Shown here one piece after another: positions 33,299 to 45,165 of a DNA stretch of 64,000 bases (positions are counted from its first letter, which is position 1; each line of letters begins with the position of its first letter). Made by a program: the position numbers and the translations under genes. Source of the stretch: Terebella lapidaria (taxonomy: Eukaryota; Annelida; Polychaeta; Terebellida; Terebellidae); contig OX424562.1 in assembly GCA_949152475.1 (NCBI GenBank), positions 372,001 to 436,000 on the forward strand, given 5' to 3'. The notes beneath the pieces are model-generated. The model was not told where the DNA came from. It did no database searches and saw only the letters and a list, made by a program, of their open reading frames with translations.

Positions 33299-33730
33299 TC
33301 TCTCCTTGTCATTGCCCTATCCCATGCTTAGCTCTCACATCAATTTTCTCATTAATTATATCCCCCGAACAAAGTTCGGCGGATTCTATGGATTTACGAT
33401 CGTCGCGCCGCCGCCGCGTCCGCAGACACTTTCTTGTGAACGCGCTACAGCTTGCAAATCTGAACCGATTTTGATAATATTTTATATGGACATGTCCTAT
33501 GGTGAGATCACAACACCTATCGATTTTGGTTGCCATAGCAACCAAATTGGCCGATTGGCGACACATTTTGTGACAAAATCAGCAATTTCAACACCCATGG
33601 ATTGTGAACGCTCTAGGAGTTGTAATTTTACAGGAATCACTACAATATTGAACAGGCCTGTTGAGCAATGCTCAGGCACGAAACCTATTGTTTTTCGGAA
33701 AGATTGAATGAATATTAATAAGTTCATGAG
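33299..33730. repeat. Dispersed repeat fragment
   Basis: It starts with one isolated copy of the 46-bp unit found in tandem at 35310-35790 (CCCATGCTTAGCTCTCACATC). A segment follows with TTGGTTGCCATAGCAACC (palindromic, 33529-33546) and GTGAACGCGCTACAGCTTGC, wording typical of repeats in invertebrates. No coding capacity. Confidence 0.5.
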
Positions 33731-33859
33731 ATAACTTATTACAACAATGTGAAATATCCAGTTTGAGATCTATGATCATTCCAGTTGATTGATATCTGCA
33801 AACAAATCACACTGGACATATGTACGAATGTACAGTTGAGGGTTTTGTGTGAAAAGATT

Positions 33860-34275
33860 ACTTTTACTGAATAAGTTAACATAAATTTGAATAGTTTAAC
33901 ATTAGTTTTACTAGTTAAGTTTATTACTGGCCACAATAAGAATAGTTAGGCAGAGAAACATTTATTATTGGGCTCAACAACGTAAAGGTTGTGTCCAGTA
34001 CTGACTTTATGGCTGCAGTACCTTGATATTCATGAAAAAGTTAACATTAATATTGCTAGTTAACATGATTAAGTCTATTATTGAGCACAATAAAAATAGT
34101 TAAGGTAAGGGAAATTTATTATTGGGATCAATGAGGAAAAGGTTGTGTCCAGTAGTGATTTTATACTGTAGTAATATTGATATTACTAAATAATTTAACA
34201 TTAATTTGGAGAGTTGAATCTATTATTGAGCACAATAAAAAAAGTTAAGGTGAGTAACATTTATAACTGGGCACA
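33860..34275. repeat. Tandem repeat of about 165 bp, 2.6 copies
   Basis: AT-rich units sharing AGTTAACAT(A/T)A, TCTATTATTGAGCACAATAA and GGTTGTGTCCAGTA(C/G)TGA. It runs straight into the next array. Confidence 0.7.
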
Positions 34276-35080
34276 TGTTATGAGTTAAATTATAACTTGT
34301 GGTGAAAGTTCGATCTGGCTCCAATTTCGTCATCTTGAAGTACAGTTTTGGTCAAGATTTACTTTGAATTCAACTTGAAACCAAGTTTGGCACAAATTAT
34401 GAGTTAAAATATAACTTATGGTGAAAAGTTCAATCTGGCTCCAATTTCGTCATCTTGAAATTCAGTTTTGGTCAACTTTTACTTTGAATTTCAGTTTGAA
34501 ACCAAGTTTGGCACATAATATGAGTTAAATTTCAACTTATGGTGAAAAGTTCGATCTGTCTCCAATGTCGTCATCTGGAAATGCAGTTTTGGTCAACTTT
34601 TACTTTGAATTTCAGCTTGAAATCATGTTAGACACATATTATGAGTTAAAATATAACTTATGGTGAAAAGTTCGATCTGGCTCCAATTTCGTCATCTTGA
34701 AAAGCAGTTTTGGTCAACTTTTACTTTGAATTTCAACTCGAAACCAAGTTTGGCACATAATTATTATGAGTTAAAATATTACTCAAGGTCAAAAGTTTGA
34801 TCTGGCTTCAATTTCGTAATCTTGAAATGCAGTTTTGGTCAACTTTTACTTTGAATTTCAACTTGATACCAAGTTTTGCACATATTATGAGTTAAAATAT
34901 AACATGTATAACTTATGGTGAACAGTTTGATTTGGCTCCAATTTTGTCATCTTGAAATGCAGTTTTGGTCAACGTTTGCTTTGATTTTCAACTTGAAACC
35001 AAGTTTGTCAAATATTCTGAGTTGAAATATAACTTTTGATGAAAACTTTGATCTGACTGTAATTTCGTTATCCTATCGAA
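34260..35080. repeat. Tandem repeat of about 121 bp, 6-7 copies
   Basis: The unit contains TATGAGTTAAAATATAACTT, TCGATCTGGCTCCAATTTCG and GTTTTGGTCAACTTTTACTT. Starts of GAGTTAAA are spaced 119-130 bp (34282, 34401, 34522, 34643, 34768, 34889, 35019). At the right it passes into a TGACCTTGAATTTGATCTTC-like segment (35100-35160) of the AGGTCA repeat class. Confidence 0.85.
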
Positions 35081-35309
35081 CATGTTGAAATGGAAATTCA
35101 TATGCACTGATTTCAGTGGTGACCTTGAATTTGATCTTCAATGACATTGAAAGGTCAATGCAGCAATTTTTGTGGGAAAAAAAGTTTTGGCTTTTTTTTT
35201 CTCTGGTAATCATTCTAGCCCTTGCTCTAGTTTTTCATGCTTATCAGTAGTATATATTTGGGGCGACAGGGATGATGGGGCTACGGGGGATACACCTAAG
35301 CGGTCGTAG

Positions 35310-35790
35310 GCGACCGGAAGCATCTAGTTCTCATTGCCCGATCCCATGCTTAGTTTTCACATCAATTCTCCCCTTGTCATTGTCCGATCCCATGCTTAGA
35401 TTTCACATCAATTCTCTCCTAGTCATTGTCCGATCGCATGCTTAGATTTCACATCAATTCTCCCCTTGTCATTGTCCGATCCCATGCTTAGATTTCACAT
35501 CAATTCTCTCCTAGTCATTGTCCGATCGCATGCTTAGTTTTCACATCAATTCTCTCCTAGTCATTGTCCGATCGCATGCTTAGTTTTCACATCAATTCTC
35601 CCCTTGTCATTGTCCGATCCCATGCTTAGATTTCACATCAATTCTCTCCTAGTCATTGTCCGATCGCATGCTTAGTTTTCACATCAATTCTCTCCTAGTC
35701 ATTGCCCGATCCCATGCTCAGTTTTCACATCAATTCTCTCCTCAATTCTCATGCTTAGTTTTCACATCAATTCTCTCCTTGTCATTGCCC
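35310..35790. repeat. 46-bp minisatellite, about 10 copies
   Basis: The unit is made of CACATCAATTCTC, C/TCCTTGTCATTGTCCGATC and CATGCTTAGTTTT, with exact 46-bp spacing (for example 35358 to 35404). Variants alternate between CCCATGC and CGCATGC. Just before it, 35270-35310 holds a short GC palindrome (GCGGTCGTAGGCGACCG). Confidence 0.9.
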
Positions 35791-35799
35791 TATCTGTCT

Positions 35800-36352
35800 G
35801 TCACAGATACAATAAAACACAGAGCTTACGTGTCACTTTTCTGTGGTGTCCGTTCGAATCCTCTTCAGTGTAAATATTCTTTCTTGCCGTTGCCAGGAAA
35901 TTCGTATATTGAGATATCCTGTTCACTGATAGAAAAAAGAGAATAGCTAATAATTAGAAAGGAAGATGATAGTTACAACCAGCACGATTTTTTTTCTTAT
36001 ATGTGTCGTGTGTCATGTTAGATTTTTGTGTTGGTTCGACTTGGCACTGCAGGCTCAATTCTCCTTCACTCAGATGTACACTCCTATGTATTCGCTAACT
36101 CAAATTTGGCTCATTTTGTTACACGGGACAGATAAATAACTAACTCATCAACATCTCGTGTGGCAGGTTTCTGTCGTTATGGTGATTAATAAATGTCGCA
36201 AGAAACCACATATCTGGGATCCAGTTATTCGATCTGTTGGATCAACCGACCTACCCTCTTCCCCTTCCTGCCACAATGCTGAGATGATCAAATCATGACA
36301 GCTAACAGAGCAAACTCGTAATTAGAGAGAACAAAGCGGTCAACTGACTCAC
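35800..36352. other. Intron stretch without features
   Basis: About 550 bp left of exon A. Both strands were read for a further sulfotransferase exon; none was found. Confidence 0.4.
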
Positions 36353-36554
36353 GGAAGTCCATCATGAAGATTCCCTCTTTGCCGTCCGGGGCCACAATGT
36401 CCGGATGTTTCACAATCTGATTGAACAAAGAAGTTGTTCCCGATTTGGCAACTCCGAGCAAGTAGAAGTAGGGGAAGCACAGCAGCCCATCCAATTCCTC
36501 GGTGTGGTTGAACCAGCAAGGATTCTTGTAATTAGGAAGAAACTTAGGCCAGTC
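36353..36554 (-). CDS. Carbohydrate sulfotransferase (CHST15-like), exon A
   Basis: A 202-nt exon with minus-strand acceptor TCGGTCTACTTTCAG and donor GTGAGT (36347-36352). It reads DWPKFLPNYKNPCWF, then CFPYFYLLGVAKSGTTSLF, and ends KEGIFMMDF plus one nucleotide. GVAKSGTTSLF is the 5'-phosphosulfate-binding loop of PAPS-dependent sulfotransferases, and LPNYKNPCWF followed by PYFY is the lead-in typical of CHST15 (GalNAc-4-sulfate 6-O-sulfotransferase). The exon leaves in phase 1, and exon B is entered in phase 1, so they are compatible, although an intermediate exon is expected. The N-terminal membrane anchor and stem would lie farther right and were not identified. The paralogue could be any member of the CHST15-like family expanded in invertebrates. 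Confidence 0.88.
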
Positions 36555-36749
36555 CTGAAAGTAGACCGAATAAAACGTGTTTTGTTTTTATAAACGTTAT
36601 ATATCTAACCATGAAAACACTACCAAAGCAAGCGATGTATCACAACATCACACTTGATAATTTGTCCAGATTATTATTATACACGTCTTTTCATATAGAG
36701 CCCTATCATTTTACGATATCAGAACACCACAGCGTTTGCATGCCGTTTT

Positions 36750-38396
36750 GCATGTTTACAATATCACCGCATGGGTCCCCTGTACCTGATCTACTATATC
36801 ACCGCCTGGGACCCCAGTACCTGATCTACTATATCACCGCATGGGACCCCAGTACCTGATCTACAATATCACCGCCTGGGACCAAGGTACCTGATCTACA
36901 ATATCACCGCATGGGACCCCGGTACCTGATCTACAATATCACTGCATGGGAAACCTGTACCTGATCTACAATATCAACACATGCGACCCCTGTACCTGAT
37001 CTACAATATCACCGCATGGGACCTCGCTACCTGATCTACAATATCACCGCAAGGGACCCTGGTACGTGATCTACAATATCACCGCATGGGGCCCCGGTAC
37101 CTGATCTACAATATCACCGCATGGGACCCCGGTACCTGATCTACAATATCACTGCAAGGGACCCCTGTACCTGATCTACAATACCACTGCATGGGAAACC
37201 TGTACCTGATCTACAATATCAACACATGCGACCCCAGTACCTGATCTACAATATCACCGCAAGGGACCCCTGTACCTGATCTACAATATCAACACATGCG
37301 ACCCCTGTACCTGATCTACAATATCACCGCATGGGACCCCGGTACCTGATCTACAATATCAACACATGCGACCCCTGTACCTGATCTACAATATCACCGC
37401 ATGAGACCCCAGTACCTGATCTACAAAATCACGGCAAGGGACCCCTGTACCTGATCTACAATATCACCGCAAGGGACCCCTGTACCTGATCTACAATATC
37501 AACACATGCGACCCCTGTACCTGATCTACAATATCACCGCATGGGACCCCGGTACCTGATCTACAATATCAACACATGCGACCCCTGTACCTGATCTACA
37601 ATATCACCGCATGAGACCCCAGTACCTGATCTACAAAATCACGGCAAGGGACCCCTGTACCTGATCTACAATATCACCGCAAGGGACCCCTGTACCTGAT
37701 CTACAATATCACCGCAAGGGACCCCTGTACCTGATCTACAATATCACCGCAAGGGACCCCTGTACCTGATCTACAATATCACCGCATGGGACCAATGTAC
37801 CTGGTCTACAATATCACTGCATGGGACCCCTGTACCTGATCTACAATATCACCGCAAGGGACCCCTGTACCTGATCTACAATATCACCGCATGGGACCAA
37901 TGTACCTGGTCTACAATATCACTGCATGGGACCCATGTACCTGATCTACAATATCACCGCATGGGACCAAGGTACCTGATCTACAATATCACTGCATGGG
38001 ACCCCTGTACAATATAACCACATGAGACCCCGGTACCTGATCTACAAAATCACCGCATGGGACCTCGCTACCTGATCTACACTATCACTGCATGGGACCC
38101 CTGTACCTTATCTACAATATCACCGCATGGGACCCCGGTACCTGATCTACAATATCAACACATGCGACCCCAGTACCTGATCTACAAAATCACGGCATGG
38201 GACCCCCGCACCTGATCTACAATATAACCACATGGGACCCCCGCACCTGATCTACAATATCACCGTATGGGACCCCCGCACCTGATCTACAATATAACCA
38301 CATGGGACCCCCGCACCTGATCTACAATATAACCACATGGGACCCCCGCACCTGATCTACAATATAACCACATGGGACCCCCGCACCTGATCTAAT
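36750..38396. repeat. 35-bp minisatellite, about 47 copies
   Basis: The unit is ACCTGATCTACAATATCACC plus GCATGGGACCCCGGT. Variants are ACACATGCGACCCC, GCAAGGGACCCCTG and, at the right end, GGGACCCCCGCACCTGATCT with a homogenised CATGGGAC form. It starts about 200 bp from exon A, inside the gene region. It is AT/GC mixed with no coding signal. Confidence 0.95.
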
Positions 38397-38420
38397 GAGA
38401 TGATAAACGAGATAATACAA

Positions 38421-39123
38421 TGTGGCAATTTTGCCCAACGATCGCGGCAGGTGTCTTTCTTAAACATTCTAGTTTTACGGCCTTTGTTTTGATTGCTTCA
38501 GCTCGAAGCGCGCGTTGCCCCAGCAACGCCCTCTAATCCTCTTATCCACTGTACTGAACACCGGCTGCTGATGTCATCTCTCGTGCTCTCGCCTCTATCA
38601 TAAATACCGAGGTCACATTATGTGTGGCCGGAGTTGTCTCAGAGACTGAGCATGACAGGTGAGCTCTCGCCATGGGCTCCTTGTCTCTGCTTACGTAGAG
38701 GCCCATCGGGCCTCAGGGACGACTTCCATAGGGGGCCCAGGTGGGGGAGACCATTGCTGACTCGGGGGCTCACGCCCTGTGGATCACCGGTTTCTTCCCA
38801 CTTGTGATGGTGCGACACAGGCTCTGGCAGACCGTCGGGCTGTCCAGGGTTCTATCCCTGCGGCAATGCCGTGGGCGAGGCTGGCCAGCAACATGCCCAC
38901 ATGCGTGAGTTCTGTGGTGCCGCTCCCATGGCATCTCGGGCTCCACACACGGCTACATTACCGTAACTATGTACTATGCATGTTGTATATGATGTTGTTG
39001 ATGTTGGTGATGATGATGGTGATGTTGATGAGTTTTGATGTGATGTATGACGGCTGGACTCGCTCCGGACGGACTGTTACCTGGTCGTGATGCCTGTAGG
39101 GTACTGGACGTCCGGACGTTACA
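38421..39123 (+). repeat. 5' LTR of element 3
   Basis: 703 bp. It shares its first 60 bp and the TTGCTGACTCGGGGG segment with the LTR of element 2 but differs elsewhere. A CATAAATA-type TATA box lies near 38598. A GATGTTGATG-type short repeat lies at about 38990-39050. Confidence 0.9.
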
Positions 39124-39124
39124 T

Positions 39125-39142
39125 TGGTGCCGTGACCAGGAT
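39125..39142 (+). other. Primer binding site, tRNA-His type
   Basis: TGGTGCCGTGACCAGGAT, identical to the site in element 2, one base inside the LTR. Confidence 0.75.
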
Positions 39143-39249
39143 CAGCCCGACGTCGTTCCATCACAGCCTAAGGTCGCAGTGTCTCCGCTCCCTCGTCCCT
39201 CGGGAACCGCCCGCTCCTCCGGGACACTCCAGAAAAGAAAGTGAGATAA

Positions 39250-39480
39250 ATGAATGAAAATGACAGTGTGTCCCAACACACTCGCTCCCAGGTCATCCAG
39301 GAGCAGGTCCGCGGTGTCTCCGGCCCCGTGAAAGGACGTCAGGACGACCTGCAGGACAAGTCCCAGTCCGCGGAGACGTCCCCGACGTCGTCGACTCCGT
39401 CCCCGGACGTAGAGTCGAACCCTGTGGGGTTGCAACATGTTCTAGGCGCGATTGGCGGATCTGTAGACAGGTGTTACTGA
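39250..39480 (+). CDS. gag stub of element 3
   Basis: A 76-codon frame that starts like the gag of element 2 and shares TPSPDVESNPVGLQHVLG with its SPDVEPSPAGLQHVL segment, then ends close to the junction with the 3' region. It holds only the N-terminal gag segment; no capsid core or zinc knuckle is present. It may be kept because the gag start overlaps packaging signals (inference). Confidence 0.7.
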   Translation: MNENDSVSQHTRSQVIQEQVRGVSGPVKGRQDDLQDKSQSAETSPTSSTPSPDVESNPVGLQHVLGAIGGSVDRCY

Positions 39481-41839
39481 CGTTCCGCACATGCGGATGC
39501 GTCTGCGGTATCCATCTATCACACCAGGGATGGATTTTAGGTCGTTCCGTGAGAGTCCGCATGACTTTCCTCCGTGAGCAGCTACTCTGTGGCTATCTCC
39601 GGAGTTGAGGTCCGCGGACATCTTTGCGTCGTAACGCCGCCGCTCCGCATCCGCCCTCCCGTAGTTTCTAGCGCTAGGGACATGTGGCAACCCTATCCAC
39701 ATCAGGTAGACTGGCCTGCGTAGTTAACACAGTGTCTATACTGGCCGGACCCTTCTGTGGATGTGCTGTGCGCCCCTGGTCCCAGGACAACCTCTTATAT
39801 GGCCAGACTGAGGTTGGGATTTACGTCCACTATGGGAGAAGCGCCTTCCCACGGATTTGGGGAACTGGCTCTGGACGCGGGGTTAGTGTCCGGATGTGAG
39901 GACTGATGTCTGCGGTTCGTCCGCATGATTCGTCCAGCACTCCGGACGCTTTAAGATGACGCACTTCGGTGTGTTATCCCTCGTGAGCCACTACTGTAGT
40001 TAAGTTTATAGTAGGATAAGGTTTTTAGCAGCAGGAAACCGTTAACCATTATTTTTAATGGACCGCCTGTTAAGTCCGCACGTGTGGACCAGCCGCGGCA
40101 GTGGGGGACAGTCATTTTCGTCTGGATCGCACCTTACAATATGCGGTCGGCCGTAATGACCGGATTCCCAGCCTCCTTCTAAGAAGGGGGTCGTATTTTA
40201 CATGCGCAGCATACTTTGTGGTTTTTAATCACTGTCATTATCATTGGATTAGGTCAATATGCTTTGTATGGTACTTGTCTGGATCTGGACTCTGTTCGCA
40301 GGCAGTTCCGGACGAGCGCCGGCTATTGATTTCATCATGTTTGGGATCCTCTAGATTGGGCGCCGGCATGAAGGGTTCGCCCCCCTAACCATTGAGGTTA
40401 TGGCCCATGCCGGCCCCGCGTCTAATCTATTGGTTCCACGCTCCGGTAGTCGTTTGTTTGGGCTCTGGGTTTGACCGTGCTTGCTCCACGGCCGGGCTGT
40501 ACGTTGGGGTTGCTAGTGGGCGCGTCATGAACGCCCACAGGGCGCCCAATTGTCTGTCCGCCTGTCATGGGCTTGCTCGATCGCCTTGTAAGCGTACCAG
40601 CGGCTATGGGGAGTGTTTTTGTTTATTTATCCATCTCATGTTATTATTTACTGAGTGGATTATTTAAACCACAAGTATGCGGCATGTCTCTGGAGAATTC
40701 TGTTCTTGCTCATTTAATTACACAATTGAGACAAGTTTGTGAAATTTCCTTTCCGTTGCAATAGAGGGGTGTAAGGAATTGCGCTAATTTTGACAGTGAC
40801 GGTGTGATGTGATATCTGAAAAGACTGGAGAATGGCAATTTATTGTTGTTTTCGTCTGACATATTCGTACCAGCCACAAGTTAGTGGTTACTGTCAATTT
40901 TTAGCCCAATTTCTACCTTGCTGAGGTGATTAATTTTACGTCATTGTCCGCCAGTGCGGCAGCATAAGCTAATTACTAATGTTAATTACTGTATGTTATT
41001 TGCGAGGTCCCCCGGGATAGAAATGTTCATTTTCTACCCGTATACACGGTTTGATTTGGAGTCACCGGAGGGAATTGATTACCCCGCATGAGTTAATAGT
41101 GCTTGTATTTTAGTCCGGGTGGTGTGTCGTTATGACCGGGGACAGAAGTTTTCAGCGACGCCGCGTGCACTGCTGCGCGCGTAGAATAGCTGTCAACATT
41201 TGTTGCATACATATATATGTAAAAATGTCGTACCCGGATTTATTTTTATGAATCTCCAGATGTTTGGCGCATTTATTTTGTGCCACTCGCATTTCGTCCG
41301 CTGCTGCGGCGCTGGATCCCGAGGGTTCCGCGTGGCCGGCGTTTGAGATGCGAGTGTTTATGCCAGTGGTGTATTCCCTAGGCGGGCTGTGTTCAGGGAT
41401 GCGCGGTTGGTCGGGTTTCCGCATTTATGTGCGGACGTCCGTCTATCTGTGCGCCTCTGCACTGGCCTGCCCGGGTAGCAGTATACCGATACTGGCAGTC
41501 AGCGCGGCTTGCTGCGTTGGCGTTGATAGCTGTCTGCGACAGCTGTCCGCGTGTGTGTGTGTATGTCCGCGCGGACTGACCGGAGCTGCTTCCCGCGGCT
41601 CCGCCCTACCTCAGACTCGCTCGGCGAGTCTGAGGCGCCGGCCGGCCGGCAACACTTTTTAGAGGTACTACTACTTTTGATCACTCGGTGTGTCGTTTTA
41701 CAAAATTTCTAAATTTAAAGTTTAACCATAAAGATATTCAAAAGACTCGACACACCGTCCCTTTCGGCGGATGACCTTCCAAGGTCACCACACCTTTTTG
41801 GACCACCTCGGGCGGAACATGTTGGGGACCAACATTGTA
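39481..41839 (+). other. Non-coding 3' region of element 3
   Basis: About 2.36 kb colinear with the 3' region of element 2 (29586-32206), with many blocks nearly identical. It has no coding frame of note. It ends in GGGCGGAACATGTTGGGGAC and a purine tract. Confidence 0.8.
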
Positions 41840-41851
41840 AGAAGGGGGTTA

Positions 41852-42571
41852 TGTGGCGATTTCGCCCAACGATCGCGGCAGGTGTCTTTCTTAAACATTC
41901 TAGTTTTACGGCCTTTGTTTTGATTGCTTCAGCTCGAAGCGCGCGTTGCCCCGGCAACGCCCTCTAATCCTCTTATCCACTGTACTGAACACTGGCTGCT
42001 GATGTCATCTCTCGTGCTCTCGCCTCTAGCATAAATACCGAGGTCACATTCTGTGTGGCCGGAGTTGTCTCAGAGACTGAGCACGACAGGTGAGCTCTCG
42101 CCATGGGCTCCTTGTCTCTGCTTACATAAAGGCCCGTCGGGCCTCAGGGACGACTTCCATAGGGGGCCCAGGTGGGGGAGACCGTTGCTGACTCGGGGGC
42201 TCACGCCCTGTGGATCACTGGTTTCTTCCCACTTGGGATGGTGCGACACAGGCTCTGGCAGACCGTCGGGCTGTCCAGGGTTCTATCCATGCGGCAGTGC
42301 CGTCGGCGAGGCTGGCCATCAACATGCCCACGTGCGCGAGTTCTGTGGTGCCGCTCCCATGGCATCTCGGGCTCCACACACGGCTACATTACCGTAACTA
42401 TGTACTATGCATGTTATATATGATGTTGTTGATGTTGGTGATGATGATGGTGATGGTGATGAGTTATGATGTGATGTATGACGGCCGGACTCGCTCCGGA
42501 CGGACTGTTACCTGGTCGTGATGCCTGTAGGGTATCACCCGGCGCCCTGTACTGGGCGTCCGCACGTTACA
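41852..42571 (+). repeat. 3' LTR of element 3
   Basis: 720 bp, followed by ACAA. It carries an extra short segment near its end (ACCCGGCGCCCTGTAC-like) compared with the 5' copy. Confidence 0.9.
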
Positions 42572-42639
42572 ACAATTTGTAGGTGTTTTTGTGCAAAATT
42601 TCAGAAAAATTAGCCCAAGGGCTAAGAAAGATTACCGGA

Positions 42640-44663
42640 CAATACATATTTTAGATATTAGTAGTTTGTCCCGTAACCTTGAAAATAAGGTCATTGGTCA
42701 ATTCAAGGACACAATAATATTCGGCATATGCCATTTCTAGTATGTCCACAACTGATTTTTAAGCTGTAAAGTCAATAATAAGGGAGATATTAGCCATCAT
42801 GTCCTGCGACCTTGAAAATGAGGTCAAAGGTTGATTCCAAGGTCTGAAGTCGATAATATGCGAGCTAATAGCCATTTTGTCCTGTGACCTTGAAAATTAG
42901 GTCAAATGTGAAGTTCAAGGTCATTACAATGTTCAGAATATATCATTTTCTATATGTCCACAATTGATTGCTAAGCTGTAAAGTCGATAAAAAGCGAGAT
43001 ATTAGCCATTTCGTTCTCTGACCTTGAAAATGAGGTCAAAGGTCAAAATCAAGATCATAGCAATATTCAGCATATATCATTTCCTATATGTTCATAATTG
43101 ATTCCTAAGCTGTAAAATTGATAATAAGCGAGATATTAGCCATTTTCTCCCACGACATTGAAAATGAGGTCAAAGGTCAAGTTCAAGGTCATGACAATGT
43201 TCAGAATATATCATTTTCTATATGTTCACAATTGATTGCTAAGCTGTAAAGTCGATAATATGCGAGATATTAGCCATTTTGTGCTCTGACCTTGAAACTG
43301 AGGTCGCAGGTCAAATTCGAGATCACGAGAATATTCAGCATATATCATTTCCTATATGTCCACAATTGATCCCTAAGCTGTAAAATTGATAATAAGTGAG
43401 ATATTAGCCATTTTGTCCTGTGACCTTGAAAATGAGATCAAAGGTCAAATTCAAGGTTATCAGAATATTCAGCATATATCATTTCCTATATGTCCACAAT
43501 TGATTCCTAAGCTGTAAAGTCGATAATATGTGAGATATTAGCCATTTTGTGCTCTGACCTTGAAACTGAGGTCGGAGGTCAAATTCGACGTCACGAGAAT
43601 ATTCAGCATATATCATTTCCTATATGTCCACAATTGATCCCTAAACTGTAAAATCGATAATAAGTGAGATATTAGCCATTTTGTCCTGTGACCTTGAAAA
43701 TGAGATCAAAGGTCAAATTCAAGGTTATCAGAATATTCAACATATATCATTTCCGATATGTCTACAATTGATTCCTAAGCTGTAAAGTCGATAATGAACG
43801 AGATATTAGCCATTTTGTGCTCTGACCTTGAAACCGAGGTCAGAGGTCAACTTCAAGGTCACAATAATATTCGGCATATATCATTTCCTATATGTCCACA
43901 ATTGATTCCTAGTCTCTAATCTCAATATTAAGTGAGATATTAGGCTTAATGTGTCCCATTATAAAGCATAGGAGAATTTAACATGGGACAGTCCCATTTG
44001 GGCCGAGTTTGGGCCCAAAATGGCCAACTTCGAGCGATTCAAGCGCAACGAAATTTATACATGTCACAGGGGTACATATGAGGAGTGTTATGCATCAATA
44101 AGAAAAAAGTTACTGAACAGATTTCGAGAAAACGACCATCAAAGTCCAAAATTGGCCTTTTTAGACGAAAACGGCCGTTCTGACCTTGAAACCGAGGTCA
44201 GAGGTCAAATTCAAGGTCACGAGAATATTTAGCATATATCATTTCCTATATGTCTACAATTGATTCTTAGTCACTAATTTCAATTTTAAGTGAGATATTA
44301 GGCTTAATGTGTCCCGATATAAAGCATAGGAGAATTTAACATGGGAAAGTCCCATTTGGGCAGAGTTTGGGCCCAAAATGGCCCACTTCGAGCGATTCAA
44401 GGGCAACGAAATTTATACGTTTCACAGGGGTACATATGAGGAGTGTCATGCATCAATAAGAAAAAAAGTTACTGAACAGATTTTGAGAAAACGACCATCA
44501 AAGTCCAAAATTGGCCATTTTTCGACGAAAACGGCCGCCATTTTGAAAAAATTGCGAAAATCAAAAAACTAAAAAATACCTCCTTCTTGAATTATTTTTG
44601 TGCATTTTTGTGCAAAATTTCAGAAAGATTGGTCCGTAAACAAAAAAGATAAGAATGTGGACG

Positions 44664-44694
<31 letters not shown>

Positions 44695-44745
44695 GACACA
44701 ACGCCATGCCAATAGGTTAGCGGACCAAAGGTCCGGTAACCTAAA
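42640..44745 (+). repeat. Family A repeat with array of 134-bp AGGTCA units
   Basis: About eight or nine tandem units with TGACCTTGAAA starts at 42808, 42886, 43020, 43153, 43288, 43422, 43556, 43690 and 43824, that is, mostly 133-135 bp apart. Two unit types alternate in the later part (GTCCTGTGACC and GTGCTCTGACC), giving a 268-bp dimer. Two copies of the family A body follow (43900-44170 and 44240-44640), then a GACGCCGACGCC tail and the hairpin GGACCAAAGGTCCGGTAACC plus CTAAAAA (44715-44745). Each full unit holds TGACCT-n8-AGGTCA-n1-AGGTCA-n6-AGGTCA. Confidence 0.9.
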
Positions 44746-45165
44746 AATCTGACAGTAAACTTTAAAGGTAACAATATGGACGACGGCGGGCAACAGACAA
44801 CAGAAGACGGACACAACGGTTATCGGACCAAAGGTCCAGTAAAGCTACAGTCCCATATAGGTGCCGGTGGAGCAAGGTGCATCCCGGAGGAATACCGGGG
44901 TTGAACGGCCTTTGCACCGTGTTGACGCCGTGTTGACGTCGGGACGAGTCGCGATGTGACGAGATATTCCGGAATTGAAAATGGTGCACCGCAGGTGACC
45001 GTCAGTCGAGCCCGGAGGTTTTGGACTGTCAAAAACATCCGGGATCCACCGGCTCTGTGACTCTTTCCGGCATGCACCGTGTGAACGCCGTGTTGGCGAC
45101 GTGATGAAACGTTGCGGCGCCTGTGAGTTTCGGTTGACGCCGTGGTGGACCTGGGTCCCATAGAT
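44746..45165. repeat. Second short tail, then CCGTGTTGACGCCG-type repeat
   Basis: A truncated family A end (GTTATCGGACCAAAGGTCC at about 44818-44836) is followed by sequence rich in the words CACCGTGTTGACGCCG and GCCGTGTTG(A/G)CG. The same word class returns at 46930-47184 and 52760-52945. CAGTCCCATAT at 44851 has its inverse, ATATGGGACTG, at about 52920-52930, perhaps the ends of an older element that the inner insertions have split. Confidence 0.5.

Larger units (their letters stand above)
38421..42571 (+). mobile_element. Non-autonomous LTR retrotransposon (element 3)
   Basis: A 4.15-kb element with LTRs of 703 and 720 bp (TGTGGC…GTTACA), the 4-bp target duplication ACAA (38417-38420 and 42572-42575), the same tRNA-His-type primer site as element 2, a gag stub, a long 3' non-coding region shared with element 2, and a matching purine tract. 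Protease, RT and integrase are absent, so it depends on a partner in trans, most likely the element 2 family. The LTRs differ by about 25 substitutions plus one indel (about 3.5%), which makes it the oldest of the three. It is whole as a non-autonomous structure. Confidence 0.9.

Noticed and set aside
36750-38396. CRISPR-like array
   Set aside because: Units are directly tandem with no unique spacers; this is a eukaryotic minisatellite.
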